A DNA stretch of 64,000 bases, from positions 34,323,501 through 34,387,500 of the forward strand of contig CM053809.1 in NCBI GenBank assembly GCA_028671895.1. Reading direction: 5' to 3'. The position numbers were made by a program, and so were the translations under genes. This document shows, in pieces, positions 50,135-62,091 of this stretch. This stretch comes from Oenanthe sinensis. Lineage: Eukaryota; Streptophyta; Magnoliopsida; Apiales; Apiaceae. Each line of letters starts with the position of its first letter. Position 1 is the first letter of the stretch. The notes beneath the pieces are model-generated. The model saw only the letters and a list, made by a program, of their open reading frames with translations, had not been told where the DNA came from and ran no database searches.

Positions 50135-50870
50135 TCCTGACGCAACCGACTCTTCCGGCGATGAAAATAACACCTCACTTTCCAAACCCAGAAAAATCCG
50201 CAAATACATCAACGAAATAACTATACAATCCTCCTCTGCCACTGAAAATAACACTGCCCATGTAAATAACTCCGTCAAAACCTCACTTCCGGCCGTTAAA
50301 CACAGTCGCCGGAAAAAACAAAAAATCGCCGGAAAATCAAGAATCTCCAAGAAAACGAGAAATTCTGGGAAAAAGTATCTGGGGGTCCGTCAACGGCCGT
50401 GGGGAAAATGGGCGGCTGAGATTAGGGGCCCGAAGAAAGGTGTACGGCTGTGGCTGGGTACGTTTAATACAGCTGAAGAAGCTGCTATGGTGTATGACGA
50501 CGCGGCTATCAAGTTGCGTGGACCTCACGCGCTCACTAACTTTTGTCAGAGTTCAGTTGAAGAGTCAAACAATGAAGTATGTGAGTCAACGCAATGCGTA
50601 ACGTCCGTTAAAGAAGAAGCGGGTGATTTTACGGGTTTTTATGATTCGAATGATTTATTTTTTAAGGAATATCCGGTTTGTGACCCGGCTATGAGTGTGT
50701 TTGACCCGATGGATTTTAGCATGTTTGATTTTGAGAAAGAGTGCAGTGCCATGTTTTCGGGGTCAAATAGTGATTTCGGGTTATGGTGCGGGTTGACAAG
50801 TTGGCCAGCCCGGGATTACTTTCAGGAACTAGGAGATGTATTCGGGTCGGATCCTCTAGTGTCTCTATGA
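50007..50870 (+). CDS. CRF: AP2/ERF transcription factor, cytokinin response factor group (ERF group VI)
   Basis: An intronless frame of 287 residues. Residues 36-73 match the CRF domain (IIRIHVADPDATDSSGDE, then KIRKYINEITIQ), which mediates contacts among CRFs and with two-component signalling proteins. A basic stretch (SRRKKQKIAGKSRISKK, 100-116) is a likely nuclear signal. Residues 122-179 are a complete AP2 domain (KKYLGVRQRPWGKWAAEIRG, RLWLGTFNTAEEAA, RGPHALTNF), which in ERF proteins binds GCC-box DNA. The C-terminus is acidic and aromatic-rich, as in activation domains. The SP(T/S)SVL motif found in several CRFs is not seen. The chosen ATG has a good context (AAAATGGCG). An upstream ORF overlaps the start. 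Confidence 0.93.
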   Translation: MAALLSPPHSSHTYTEHKTHTTIFTPAPHPTTLPKIIRIHVADPDATDSSGDENNTSLSKPRKIRKYINEITIQSSSATENNTAHVNNSVKTSLPAVKHSRRKKQKIAGKSRISKKTRNSGKKYLGVRQRPWGKWAAEIRGPKKGVRLWLGTFNTAEEAAMVYDDAAIKLRGPHALTNFCQSSVEESNNEVCESTQCVTSVKEEAGDFTGFYDSNDLFFKEYPVCDPAMSVFDPMDFSMFDFEKECSAMFSGSNSDFGLWCGLTSWPARDYFQELGDVFGSDPLVSL

Positions 50871-50963
50871 GATGTATCATGGTACTAGACTACTACTCTA
50901 CTCGTATAGTTTTTTGTAATAAAATGCAAGGTCGGTCCTGGGCTTGGTTTGCTAAATGATTTG

Positions 50964-51028
50964 GCAGTTCTGTTTTGGCGGGAATGAGTACAAATGTAAT
51001 TATCAGCAGTTCTGTTTTGGCGGGAATG
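50964..51028. promoter_or_regulatory. Two E2F-like sites in a 23-bp direct repeat downstream of CRF
   Basis: A 23-bp sequence occurs at 50964-50986 and again, identical, at 51006-51028. Each copy contains TTTTGGCGGGAA, which matches the E2F/DP consensus (TTTSGCGS). The pair lies 94-158 bp past the CRF stop, so it may be 3'UTR or flank. Function is inferred from the motif alone. Confidence 0.4.
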
Positions 51029-51185
51029 TATAGCTAACCTTATCCAGTTATATAGGAGTACTATTATTATATTGAAGATCTATATATATATTTATTTGAA
51101 TTATAGTGTGTGAGATTACACCACACGCGCTTCAATGTATTTATTTACCGTTATGAGTTATGTAGCCAACACTGTAAAACATGCA

Positions 51186-51207
51186 CAGGCTATAGGCCTA
51201 TAGCCTG
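51186..51207. repeat. Perfect 22-bp palindrome followed by a T run
   Basis: CAGGCTATAGG is followed directly by its exact reverse complement CCTATAGCCTG, then CGC and six Ts. It could form a cruciform or, in RNA, a short hairpin. Confidence 0.6.
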
Positions 51208-51694
51208 CGCTTTTTTCTGTTGCTATACAGGATCAACCAGTGGATCAACAAGTGGGTTGCTAAACTAAAATAGCGGAACTCTTGTTAAATTCAACAAACG
51301 GTCTAAAATAATGACTGAAAAGGACCAAGATACTTCTTGGGTCGTGCACTTGTGCTTCTTTCTTCAAAAATAAGCCCATCTCATTACTTATAAGATCCCC
51401 TTCCTTCTCCTGGAACACCAAAATGCAACAAAAAAATAATCATAAATGCAGTCACATATAATTAATACTGTAATTTTTAAATAAAATTGTTAAAAAGAAG
51501 AAGCTACATTCAGTTATAAATATTTTCAAATTTGTAATACACTTGTCAAATTCAATCTTGTAATAAAATAAATTTGAAAAAAATGTAAATCTAAATTCAA
51601 ATCTCACTTTCTCAGCCTTCTGCTATATGATCTTCAAATCTTTTAAATTAAAAAAAAAATCAAGTCGAAGGATTAGTTATTGCAGTAGTGTAAT

Positions 51695-52382
51695 TAGGGT
51701 TGTAAATTGATGCGTACTATCCGGTATCTCGACTTATATTCGGCTCGAAATATGATACATTTCTCATATTCGTTTCATAAACGATCTAAATCTGGCGGAA
51801 AAATTAAACGTGAATAAAATATGATCCCGGATATGAGCACTCATATACCCGCTCAGATTAGGTCTCATATTATTTTTTATAAAATGATCCTACCCGAATA
51901 CTGGAATATGATCCATAGTCCGTATTCGATTCGAACTCATATATAGATAATATTTTTAATTCATTACATTTGTAGATAAATAGTCATCCTTTTATAAATT
52001 TTTAATATCTTATTTAAGTTTAAATTTTTACAAAATATGATTTATTCACCGTGATCATGCATTAATTATCATCATATATATAAGTTTTAATTCGTAATTA
52101 TTATATTTTTATAGTATCGTGTTTATTTTAGACTAAATGATAATTTATTTGAATATTAAAAAAATTGATACTTAATATTAGTGGATCATAAAATGTTTGA
52201 GTAGAAAATAGAAAATACGGTAATGACTCATATTCAGTTTGGATTCGGACCTCAAATACCCAGTATCGGTTTATATCCGAATAAAATGATCCCGGACTCA
52301 AATTTGAACATGCTAAGAATAAAACGATTCGATACTTAAACAAAGGGGTGTCCGATTTCACCCGGATCATTTTACATCCCTA
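51695..52382. mobile_element. hAT-type non-autonomous element, 688 bp
   Basis: The ends read TAGGGTTGTAAATTGAT on the left and TAGGGATGTAAAATGAT on the reverse complement of the right, a form common in plant hAT MITEs. Flanking 8-mers are AGTGTAAT and AGTGTAGT (51687-51694 and 52383-52390), an 8-bp target duplication with one change. The inside has repeated ATCCG/ATATTCG motifs and no transposase frame. Confidence 0.7.
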
Positions 52383-53226
52383 AGTGTAGTTAGAAAAGTT
52401 GCCCTCCAGTAGATTAGAGCAAGTGCAATACTATATGTTAAATATTTGTTTTTATTGTTATAATATATCATTAAAAAATATTTTTTGGTGTCAAAATAAA
52501 AGTTACACTTCAATACTAGTTTCATAACTAGTTTTAAATTTAGCTAATTTTTTTAAATTTTATCCATTTTAATATATATTTAATATTTGTTGATGTACAG
52601 TATAATAATTATTTAATTTTTACTCTCTATTTGTAATTATTGATTGTGTGGTAAGGAGGATGTATTTATCATTGATTTCAAATATAAAAATAATGATACA
52701 TTTATGCATGAATGTATTCAAATATAAAACCCTTTTGAGAATTGTTTTTACATTTATTATAACATTATACTGCACTTTGCTCTTAAAGGGGCTGATTTTG
52801 ATTTTGTTGAAAAAACAATGGGCCTGCCGCCTCAGGGTTAAGCCTTAGCCAGTTGTTTCAGCAAGTTTAACATAACTCAATAACTTATAATAAAGAGTTA
52901 TTAGTCAAAAAATCCAACCAACTCTCTATTTTTTTGCAATTTAACCTATAAACTTATTTATTCTCATATAAATACAAAGAATTTTATAAAATTGTAAAAA
53001 TAAAATAATCATGATTAATTATTATTTATCAATATCTATTTTTATTAATCCATATTAAAAATGTCATGTTGGATTAAATACATAACAAATTATTTTGAAT
53101 TAGTTATTGAAAATATAAGAAAACTCATAGTTAATTTATTAACAAAAAATATGACAATTTTTTTTCTTTCACACTTCGTTTAACTAATAAACCATATATT
53201 TGTATACTATGTTTTAAACTATCAGT

Positions 53227-53258
<32 letters not shown>

Positions 53259-53984
53259 TTACATATTAAATTATTTACATTATAAATTTAAGATTTCACA
53301 GGAAAAAGTAAAAAAAAAATTGATTTCAAAGTACTTAATATTTATTTTATGATATATTCAAATTAACTATAGTTAATGATTTCTTTCCCAATTTAAATCT
53401 AAAATAAGTTATTCAACATATATTCATTAGTATTTTATATACTTATATTCTAATTTATTAATTGGAAAGAGTAACCTGATATATAATAAAATGTTTAACC
53501 TTTTTTTGTTAAGTAAATGTGCACCACTAAAATATAAAAAATAATATATATAATAAAAAATAATAATAATTTAAAAATTATAAATGAGATTATGTTATTT
53601 TAATATAATTTATAATTAATAAAAATATTACTATTTTAGTAATAGAGAAAATAATATGAATTATAAAAGAATATAATAATGTTTAATAAATAATTTATTA
53701 TGTATCTAATCCAACATAACATTTTTTACATGTGTTGACAAAAATAGATTGACAAATAATAGTTAATCGTAGTTACCTTATTTTAACAATTTTATAAAAT
53801 TCGTTGAATTTATATGAATAAAAACAAATTCATAGGTTAAATTAAAAAAAATAGAAAGTTTATTGAGTTTTTTTTTGCTAATAGCTATGTATAATAAAAC
53901 ACTTTTGGTGTAATAAAAAGTGTCCAAAATAATTAGAAAAATACAAACCCCCGAAAATCCCTAAAACCCCAAATTGAAAGAGAG
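52383..53984. other. AT-rich intergenic region upstream of the CX9C gene
   Basis: No exon was recognised. It is very AT-rich, with a (TA)n run at about 53228-53253. TATAATAAAA near 53892 is a possible TATA element, about 90 bp before the CX9C protein start. Confidence 0.55.
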
Positions 53985-54527
53985 ATGGAGAAATCAAAGG
54001 AAGACGAAGCAGTTTGTGCGCAGGAAGCACTTGCGCTTCTCAATTGTGTAACCGAATCTTCTTACGATCAAGACAAATGCCTTCTTCTCTTGAACTCCTT
54101 ACGCTCTTGCGTTCTCCAAAAGGCATGTATATATGTCTGTGTGTGTACATATCTTGTTCATTTTAATTTTTTTGTTTAGTTTGAATGATGATTAATCAAT
54201 TTAAACCAAACCAAACATACCCGTGTTAACGTATATCTGCATTATTGCTCCTAATAATACCGATGATTTTTTTCGTACAAGCTCACACTTCAACAGTGTA
54301 ATTAGATTAATAAAAGGTTGGGCGAGATATGCTATATAATTAAAGAAATGTGGTTGGTTAATATATATATAATGTCTTCTATCGATCACTCTTTTCTCAG
54401 TGTTGTTTGTATTTAGTAGTTTGTTTTTTGTTTATACGTTCCTTTTGTGCTTCTACAGAAAGTGAAGAAGTTTTCGCTGGCAGAGCAGAGTAAAGGCAAA
54501 TCTACTGGCACCACTAAAGGGCCTTGA
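53985..54527 (+). CDS. Small twin CX9C (CHCH) protein, 68 residues
   Basis: Exons 53985-54122 and 54459-54527 join in phase 0 to 68 residues, opening MEKSKEDEAVCAQEALALLN. Two CX9C motifs are present: C11-x9-C21 and C32-x9-C42, the pattern of twin CX9C proteins. These are usually imported into the mitochondrial intermembrane space by the Mia40 pathway and often serve in respiratory-complex assembly. The tail after the intron is basic (KKVKKFSLAEQSKGKS). The intron has a GC donor (AAAAG|GCATGT) with a normal CTACAG acceptor. No GT nearby keeps an equally good frame: the next GT would give a stop straight after joining. Plant relatives are annotated as Cox19-like/CHCH proteins; the exact role is unknown. 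Confidence 0.8.
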
Positions 54528-56966
54528 TCGAGTTTTTAGTCTTGCTTGGTGACATGTTATCGTGTTACATTTTCTTCACTAAGAATAGTAATGCTTTAGT
54601 GTTGTTGAGAACATGTTGGCGAAATTTTAAGAAAATGTATTTGACATGAAACGACAAATTGATTGTCCAGTTAATTATAGTCATTCTATTGTGAGTTTCA
54701 TCTCTCATTAGAAACGATCCCCAGATGATGACATAACGTTTCACTATTTATATATATCTTTGCAGTTTACTAATGGTGTTGATCTAGAGAGCTCAATTTT
54801 CCTCCCAGCTTGATTAGGAATCTAATTTTCCGAACCTGCACTCTTGTAGACGATTTTGTTAGGGGACATTTCTCCCTATGACTATGCTGAAAGTAGCATT
54901 ACTTGCCAAATTTGATTTAGGGTTGCCACTTACTAGGACTGGCCTGCATCTTATGTAGTTATATCTATTATAATACTAGGTTGAACACTATAACATTCAT
55001 AGTTTCTTATTGTTAACAGTTCAGCCATGACTGATTGACTGGTGATCATTTATAATGCATGCTAGGGAATCAATAGGGATGCCAAGTGAGTTTTAGTGAT
55101 CGTCAGCTCACTGGACCTACATTCCATGTTCTGTAGGTTTCTGCGACTGATGATTCTATTATATACATTCTAATGGGGCAAGCATGAAAGTCCAACTCTT
55201 TCCCCTTGCATTATCAGATGATGAAGAGTGCACTCTGTTTGAAACCACAAATACCTGCGAAAGTAATGTTACCACACATTACAGCAACCGGTCCACTTAT
55301 TTGCATTTGATATTTAGCTGATGCAAAGTTTCTGTTGGAAACTACAAACGCACGCAAAACCAATATTAGCATACATCAAAAGTCAAAACAATAATATGCA
55401 GAGGAAGTAACATTTGGACAAAATTAATGTAGTTTATCATTATTTATATTTAAGTTTTGTTCGACATTAGTTTGAATCAGAAAATTTAAATAAAAAAACA
55501 GCATTTGAGAGAGAATTGACATCATGGTATGAGAGCCATTGAGTTGTTTCGAACAACTTTTATTTAATTTTGAATCATAATCTGCCATATAAAGGTAATG
55601 CTTTATCCATAATTCCGTATCAATTTTTGCATGATATGGCTATAGTTGAAAACATATAAATGTGAAACTTCCTCAAGCAACACTTCCTTATCACGTCTAA
55701 ATGGTTTCTTGATAACAAGCTATAATGCTTGGCAATATTATTGAATTTGTGAATTTTATACCATGTATGATTTTCATATTATTTTGCATCATAATTTACC
55801 TTTTGCACATTCAAACACTTATATAATTTTCATATTATTTTGCATCATAATTTACCTTTTGAAGGTAATGCTTCATTACTTCATATCAAACTTTCCCAAT
55901 CACCATTCTATAATATGACTAGAGGTAAATAAGTTGGGAACTTCCCATAAGTAAGATTTCTTCACCAAAAAGTACTTGCCCAGTGTAGTCACTTGTGCTT
56001 TGGCCCCGTTTGTCATTGATGTTGCATATGCCCCGTTTGACATTACTGTTGCAGATAGCTACAATAGCTTTTTCCTAAAAAACTGTCAGAAATATGTTTG
56101 GTAAAATTGAAAAGTTGTCATTTGAAAAAACACTTTTGTTAGAGAAAACACGCCCCCATCTTTTGAAAAAAGCTGTTTTTCAACTTTTACAGAAAATAAC
56201 TACAAGTTTTATCATCAAACTTCTTCAAAATATTATTTATATATATTATATATCAAAATATGCACAAATTAAAAAAAGTTACCTAAAAAAAGTTACCAAA
56301 CAGTCATCTGATTTTCCTAACAACACTTTTTTACCAGCATTTTTTCTCACAACCCAACAGTTTTTAAAAACAATCCCAAACAAAGCCTTAGTCCATATTC
56401 CCTAGAGTTTCATTCTTCATAATACCAAGGGAATTGATTACAACCCAATATTATATGTCACTTTTTTTTGCCATTTGACTCTATAATGAGTTAATTACTA
56501 CTCAGAAGAGTATTTGCAGAAGTATAAATAATGACTCCTATCTGGACTAATACATATCTTCCAAACAATAAACAAGTAATCCTTCATTAAACTCTGCGGA
56601 GACATCACAATATGCATGTAATCGACATATAGTTGACAACTGGTTACAATCAACTGATAAGAAGAAACAGTACAGCTTCCTGCTCTAAGTCATCATCTCT
56701 CCAAGCAGAAACTGTAGCATTCTTATCTTTTTTGAACAATTTCCCCTCTATGGCACTCTAATTGTAAGGCAGCCGTATTAACCTAAAAATTGCTGCAAGC
56801 AAGCATCCACCACCGCTAGCAGTCTGGCAACACAAAAATAGCTTTCAATTTCACATGAAAGATAACTTGCAAATGAATTATCCAAAAGTTGTTCTACTAT
56901 AAGCAACATGTGGTATTTTTCATCATTCATGCCTTTGACAGATACAACAAATTTATTAAAATGCTT
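54528..56966. other. Intergenic region between the convergent CX9C and crooked-neck genes
   Basis: No further gene was recognised. A 50-bp near-repeat occurs at about 55.77-55.86 kb (TTTTCATATTATTTTGCATC and following, twice). A probable Tourist-like element lies at 56002-56387. The end near 56.9 kb is the 3'UTR of the crooked-neck gene. Confidence 0.5.
56002..56387. mobile_element. Probable Tourist-like element
   Basis: The left end reads GGCCCCGTTTGTCATTG, with a second copy of the motif 34 bp on (GCCCCGTTTGACATTAC). The right end, reverse-complemented, reads GGCTTTGTTTGGGATTG and is followed on the plus strand by TTA. The left flank is TTT rather than TTA, so the target duplication is imperfect. 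Confidence 0.4.
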
Positions 56967-59900
56967 TTAGTCTTGGTTGTTGGATGCCTTTTGCTTCTTC
57001 CACTTATAAGCAGCTTCCAAAATCTTCATATTCGGGGCCTGTGTTTCTTCAGGGAAGATGTAGTCGATGTACTCCTCATATCTGCAAAAATTAAGTAATT
57101 AACATTTAATGGTCAGGAATAAATAACTTAAACTTGAGATCGATAGTGTCACAACCTATATATCGGGTAGAAACATTAATACTTGTGTTATATTCCTTTG
57201 CAAGCTTGAATATTTATTCAGTAAAAGGACTTGGTAAAATTAAAATATTGTATATAGATACGAGTAGTTAAGACCCATTAAAAAACCTTCCAAGGAGAAA
57301 TCATGTGGTCTGTGTTCTTAATTATGTTATGATAGAACTGCAGAAACGGAAGATATATATTGAAAAACTTTACTTACCCAGCAGGACCATCATCGGTATC
57401 TATAAGCTTCCTCTTCTTGAGCTTTTTCGGCAGCTTTGCACGCACCAAACTTACATCCCCAAGCTCGCCAAGACTGCTCTCCAGGTTTAACCACTCTTCT
57501 AGTAACATAGCTCTTTCCTCTTTCAGGTCAGGAGCAGATGTTCTGAAGTAGTTGATGGCACTCTCAAAAACCCCTGATGCAACAAACAGTATAAGTTTAG
57601 TCCCTACTAGTTAAATGAAAGGTGTACATATTATTATTTTACTCCAATAATAAAACAATATCAAATTTCATACTTCTAGCATTCTGGATGCACTGAAGCT
57701 GCTGCTGCTCATGGAGCGACTCCTGGGCTTCATCAACAGGCAATTCAGGATCCTGCTCCTCTAACATAGCAGATGCCTCAAATTTTGCAAAGCTGATCCA
57801 CACCTTCAAGTGTTTTGTGCGTTCAAGAAGTCTCTCATAGAGTCGCCTTGTTTTATCAAATTCGCCCTCTGATATCTCAAAGTCAATGTACGCCTGTTAT
57901 TAGATAAAGAATGTTAAGATACAATTAGCAAAAAAAGATAGGAAAATAATATGTTAAGATACAAAAAATGACAAGAAATTCCACCTAATACTGTAAGGAG
58001 TCGTTTGGTTCACGGAGGGGTATCGGGTTGGATCAGGAATCGGGTTAAGGTGGTATGAGGATGAAGTATCATTCCTGATAATCTGATATCATGTGTTTGG
58101 TTGAATGGTGAAATGAATTTGTTAATTTAATATATTTTTTAATAAATAAAAATATATATGCAGTTAATATGAAAAACAAATCACTATTAGTTATTAAATA
58201 TTAAACAAAATCATTATAAATTTTTTATTTTAAAAATTAACATATAATTTTATAAATAAAGATAAAAATAATAATTTTTAGATTTGATTCCTGAGATATC
58301 TCCTGCTCATACCCATCATACCCATCCCCCCTAAGGTATCAGAAACCCATACCTTATGGGTTTGAGGTATGGGTTTTAAAATTAAAAAATTTCAATCAAA
58401 CACCAGGTATGTGTTTGGAATGGATAAAACCCATACCTGATATCTGGAATGAACGAACCAAACAACCCCTAAGATCATAAGCAATAGGCAGATCATTCTC
58501 AAGATTGTGTTTGTATCAGAAAAAAGTTTGCAAGAAACAACAAATTATTCTGGTCAAAGAAGCAATATTCCTCAATTACATAAGATTCGAAAACTAGCAC
58601 ATTTCCAAGCATTTCCATGAAGAAAAAAGAACTATGTAGAACAAACTAACTAAAATCAATCTCTTAACCCCAGAAGGGCATCTGATATAAATCCATGTTT
58701 AAACATCTCACAAATAAATTTTACTGTAGTTGTTAGTTACCTTCCATAACAATTCTGGCATATCTAGTGCAGGTTGAGCAATTGCCAGCTCAAAGATGGC
58801 TCTCGCTCTGTCTGTTTCACTTAAAGATCTTTCCAACTCAGCATACTTACTCCAAGCATAGCAATTTTCTGGCGACCACTGTAAGTACTTTTCATACAGC
58901 TTCCTACATCGATCAATGTTACCAAGTTGAAGCTCGATTTCAATGTACTTCTTAAATATCTGTTTTTAAACAAGTGCGTGGTCAGACATTGAGGTACACA
59001 AATTATAGGTTAAAACTTTGATAAGCAACACAATATAAAGAAAATAAAAAATATTAGCAATGAACCTCTATAATACCTTGTCTTTAGGAGCCTTCCCAAT
59101 TGCTTGTCCAAGTAACGAACGAGCACCTGTGAGATTTAATTGCCTTATCTCAAACTGCGCAGCCAACAACCACACTTTTGCAAAAGAAAACTGATTATGG
59201 GGAATCAACTTGAGACACTCCCTGCTCAACACATAAGTAGAAGTGAGAATACATTTCTTCCCAACTAATAAATATGCTTATAGGAAGTCAAGTAATTAAT
59301 ATGAACAGCATTGATAGAAAGAGTTGAATTAGAAAATTATTCCCTGCATCAAAATTTCTCAGTTTTTAATATAACAAAGTTTAAAGTACAACATAGTAAT
59401 CATAACTCATACAATATTCCCATTACATTATCACATCATTAATATGTTTAAGTTTCTAATTTTAATTAAAATCTCTCTCCTGAAAGCCTTAAATATATGA
59501 AGTGCCAACTTTTTCAGTGTACTATTCGCATCATGCGAGACATTAATAATAACATTAATATGGTTTCTTTTCCCAACGAACATGATTAAACACAAGTCAC
59601 ATAATAGAGACATAGTTGGACAAAAAATGAGAAAATGTATTGCACTTGAACAAAGGATTGTCGAGTATTGATTAAGTTTAAACTGGACTCCTAGAATAAT
59701 GTTTGTAGACATAGGACCCAAGTACCGGGTAAATATATCAAAAACGGAGGCAATATACTTGGAACATATATTAGAAGTTCTAAAAGGTATTCCTTCCAAT
59801 AAGACACTGTTTCTCATTTATGCAACTATCTAGCATACTTTGTTTCTATAAAAAAATGAACTTACTGCGCAAGATTTAAACAAGTTATTCACTAGCTTTT

Positions 59901-61290
59901 AAATAACTAAAACAAGCTACATAAAAATTGTTGTACCAAAGATTAATGAAACTAATACAGCTTATTAATATTGATATATTACCTATAAACATCTCTGGTT
60001 CGATCCACGTCCTGTGCATCAAGTTCCTCATACAATGCATAGTTAATCCTGAATGCAAGAAAATTCAAAATTGATCAGTAAACCAAACCCACTGTCTATA
60101 TCACTAAAGCATAATCAAACACAGCATACTTACCAAAGGTATATATAACGCTGCCAATAACGCTTCTCTTCAGCTGGAGGGATATTAGCTATTGCTCGTT
60201 CATAAACCTCCCTAATCCTGTCCTTATTCCCGACACTTTCCTCCAACCTAATATAATCAAACCAAGAATCATAATTCAACGGATTCTTCCTCACTTCATC
60301 CTCATACTGAAACCTCCTCTTCCCAACAATCGCATCCTCAATCCCTTCCCTATCACCATACTGCTTCTCAAACGCAACAAACTTCCTATACAAATCCTCA
60401 GCCCGACCTTTCGGTATATGATCAAGCGCGTACTTATAAATAAACCTCGCCCTCTCCGTCTCCTTACACCTCTCCTCAAACTCCGCAAAAGCAACAAACA
60501 AACTCTCCGCCTCCTCATCATCCGCCAACTTATCAACCGCCCTCTCATAAACACTCCGTGCCCTCCCAATCTCCCCGTTCTTCATCTCAAACTTGGCAAA
60601 CCTAATCCAAGCATTCACCTTCGGCCTACACTCAACAAACCTCTCGAAAATCCCTCTGGCCCTCCCAATCTCATTATAACGCAACTCAAACTTAATATAA
60701 CTCAACCAAGCTTGCGAATCGGGCTCCCAAGTCATCCACCTCTCGAAAATCTGTCTCGCGCCAGCTACATTCCCTAACATCTCCTCCATATGAATGTACT
60801 TATACCACAACTGATCAACTCTCGGTAACAACGTAATGGCTCTATCCCAAACATTCCTAGCATGATTAATAAACTTATTCTTCATTTCCACGTCAGCATA
60901 CTTAAGCCACATTGTATGATCTCGATAATCGACATCCAATGCTCGTTCCCAAACGGAACGAGCTCGATTAAAATCCTTCTGAGACTCCTCCCACTTAGCA
61001 TACTTAACCCACACGCTCTTATTCCACCTCACTCGCCTAATTAAGTCTTCGAATTCTTTTCGCTTACGGAGACGATAATCGGATAGTTCTGTTGAATCGG
61101 TGATCTTCTGTTTGGGCGGTCGGATCTCCGCTTCTTGACGCTCGCGAGCTTCTCGGAGGATTTGCTCGGCGGTGATTTGGATCGGCGCCGGAGTCTTGTT
61201 TTTGACCCGAGTTGGGCGCGGGAGCTTAACCTCCGTCTCCTTGCGCGTGAGGTAGCCCAGCGACGGGTCTGAGTCCTTCGCGGACGCCAT
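56967..61290 (-). CDS. Crooked-neck-like protein (CLF/Syf3), pre-mRNA splicing factor with HAT repeats
   Basis: Seven coding exons on the minus strand: 61290-60134, 60048-59983, 59221-59077, 58959-58741, 57893-57674, 57573-57378 and 57081-56967, GT-AG and in phase, giving 705 residues, a usual length for plant CLF proteins. The protein is almost wholly HAT (half-a-TPR) repeats, with recurring W-x-x-Y/F-A-x-x-E and R-A-R-x-(I/V)-(F/W/Y)-E-R-A patterns such as SVWVKYAKWEESQKDFNRAR. It ends in a basic tail (KLPKKLKKRKL, then YEEYIDYIFPEE and KKQKASNNQD). Crooked-neck proteins scaffold the NineTeen complex in the spliceosome. The start is MASAKDSDPSLGYLTRK; an in-frame upstream ATG lies in the leader and is less likely. 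Intron 4 holds a Tourist-like MITE. A telo-box lies in the leader. Confidence 0.95.
57997..58469. mobile_element. Tourist-like MITE in intron 4 of the crooked-neck gene, 473 bp
   Basis: The left end reads GGAGTCGTTTGGTTC and the right end, reverse-complemented, GGGGTTGTTTGGTTC. TAA flanks both sides (57994-57996 and 58470-58472). The inside has GGTATGGGTTT-type motifs near the right end. A second, truncated copy of the same family lies at 61768-62091 in reverse orientation. Confidence 0.75.
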
Positions 61291-61368
61291 GGATGATGAT
61301 GAAGATACAGATATGTATGTATATGTGTGTGTATAGATTGGAATTGAGAGTAAAGAGAACGGAGGATG

Positions 61369-61381
61369 AGGGTTAGGGTTT
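61369..61381 (-). promoter_or_regulatory. Telo-box in the leader of the crooked-neck gene
   Basis: On the minus strand the sequence reads AAACCCTAACCCT, 79-91 bp upstream of the start codon. The AAACCCTAA telo-box is frequent near the start of plant housekeeping genes expressed in dividing cells. Confidence 0.5.
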
Positions 61382-61767
61382 ATACACAAGATTTGGGGCT
61401 CTACTTTTATCTCTCTTCTATCCTAATAATCCTGATGAATTCTAATTCTGCGTGTTTTTATATAATCATATTTTACCTGTTAGTTAAAAATATTATTTGC
61501 AAATTTATAATATGTTTAGAATTATAGTTTCAAAAAAAAAGGTTTAGAATTATTAGTAAGATTAGAATTGACTTTTTTGTAACATTTTCTAAAGAAAGGA
61601 GTTGTATTTTTATTCTTCGTATAATAGGTTAGTTAAATAATAAAAGTTTTATTTATCTTATTTAAAGAAACTTGATTCTATATGGGTTTTTCATAAATTT
61701 GATTCATTAAATTCCTACTTGATGATAATTTTCTTGTATACGGAAATATAATATATTGGATAATATT

Positions 61768-62091
61768 CGGTCGATTGGTTCGGGAATTCTATGTATCAGA
61801 TATAGGTTTTGTTCATTCCAAACACATACCAAGTGAGCATGAGATGAGGACATGGAGAATTAAATCAAAATTTTACTACTTTTATCTTTATTTATTAAAT
61901 TACATGTTAATTTTTAAAATAAAAATTTTATAATGTTGTTGTTTAATATTTAACAAATAATAGTTATTTATTTCTCATATTAATTGCACATATTTTTTAT
62001 TTATTAAAAAATATATTAAATTAATAAATTCATTCAATTATTCAACCAAACACGTGATATCACTCCTACCATTCCAGGAACAAAACGAGAA
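61768..62091. mobile_element. Shortened second copy of the Tourist-like family
   Basis: This stretch aligns, in reverse orientation, with the element in crooked-neck intron 4: TTGGTTCGGGAATTC at its left, then CATTCCAAACACATACC, the AT-rich core (AAATTACATGTTAATTTTTA), CAACCAAACACGTGATATCA and a degraded right end (GGAACAAAACGAG). The part matching the first ~80 bp of the other copy is mostly missing. Confidence 0.6.

Noticed and set aside
60291..61044. Frames on both strands within crooked-neck exon 1
   Set aside because: Shadows of a GC-richer coding exon.
61291..61389. Upstream in-frame Met for the crooked-neck protein
   Set aside because: It would add 33 residues from the CT/TATATA-rich leader; the MASAKDSD start matches the expected N-terminus and length.
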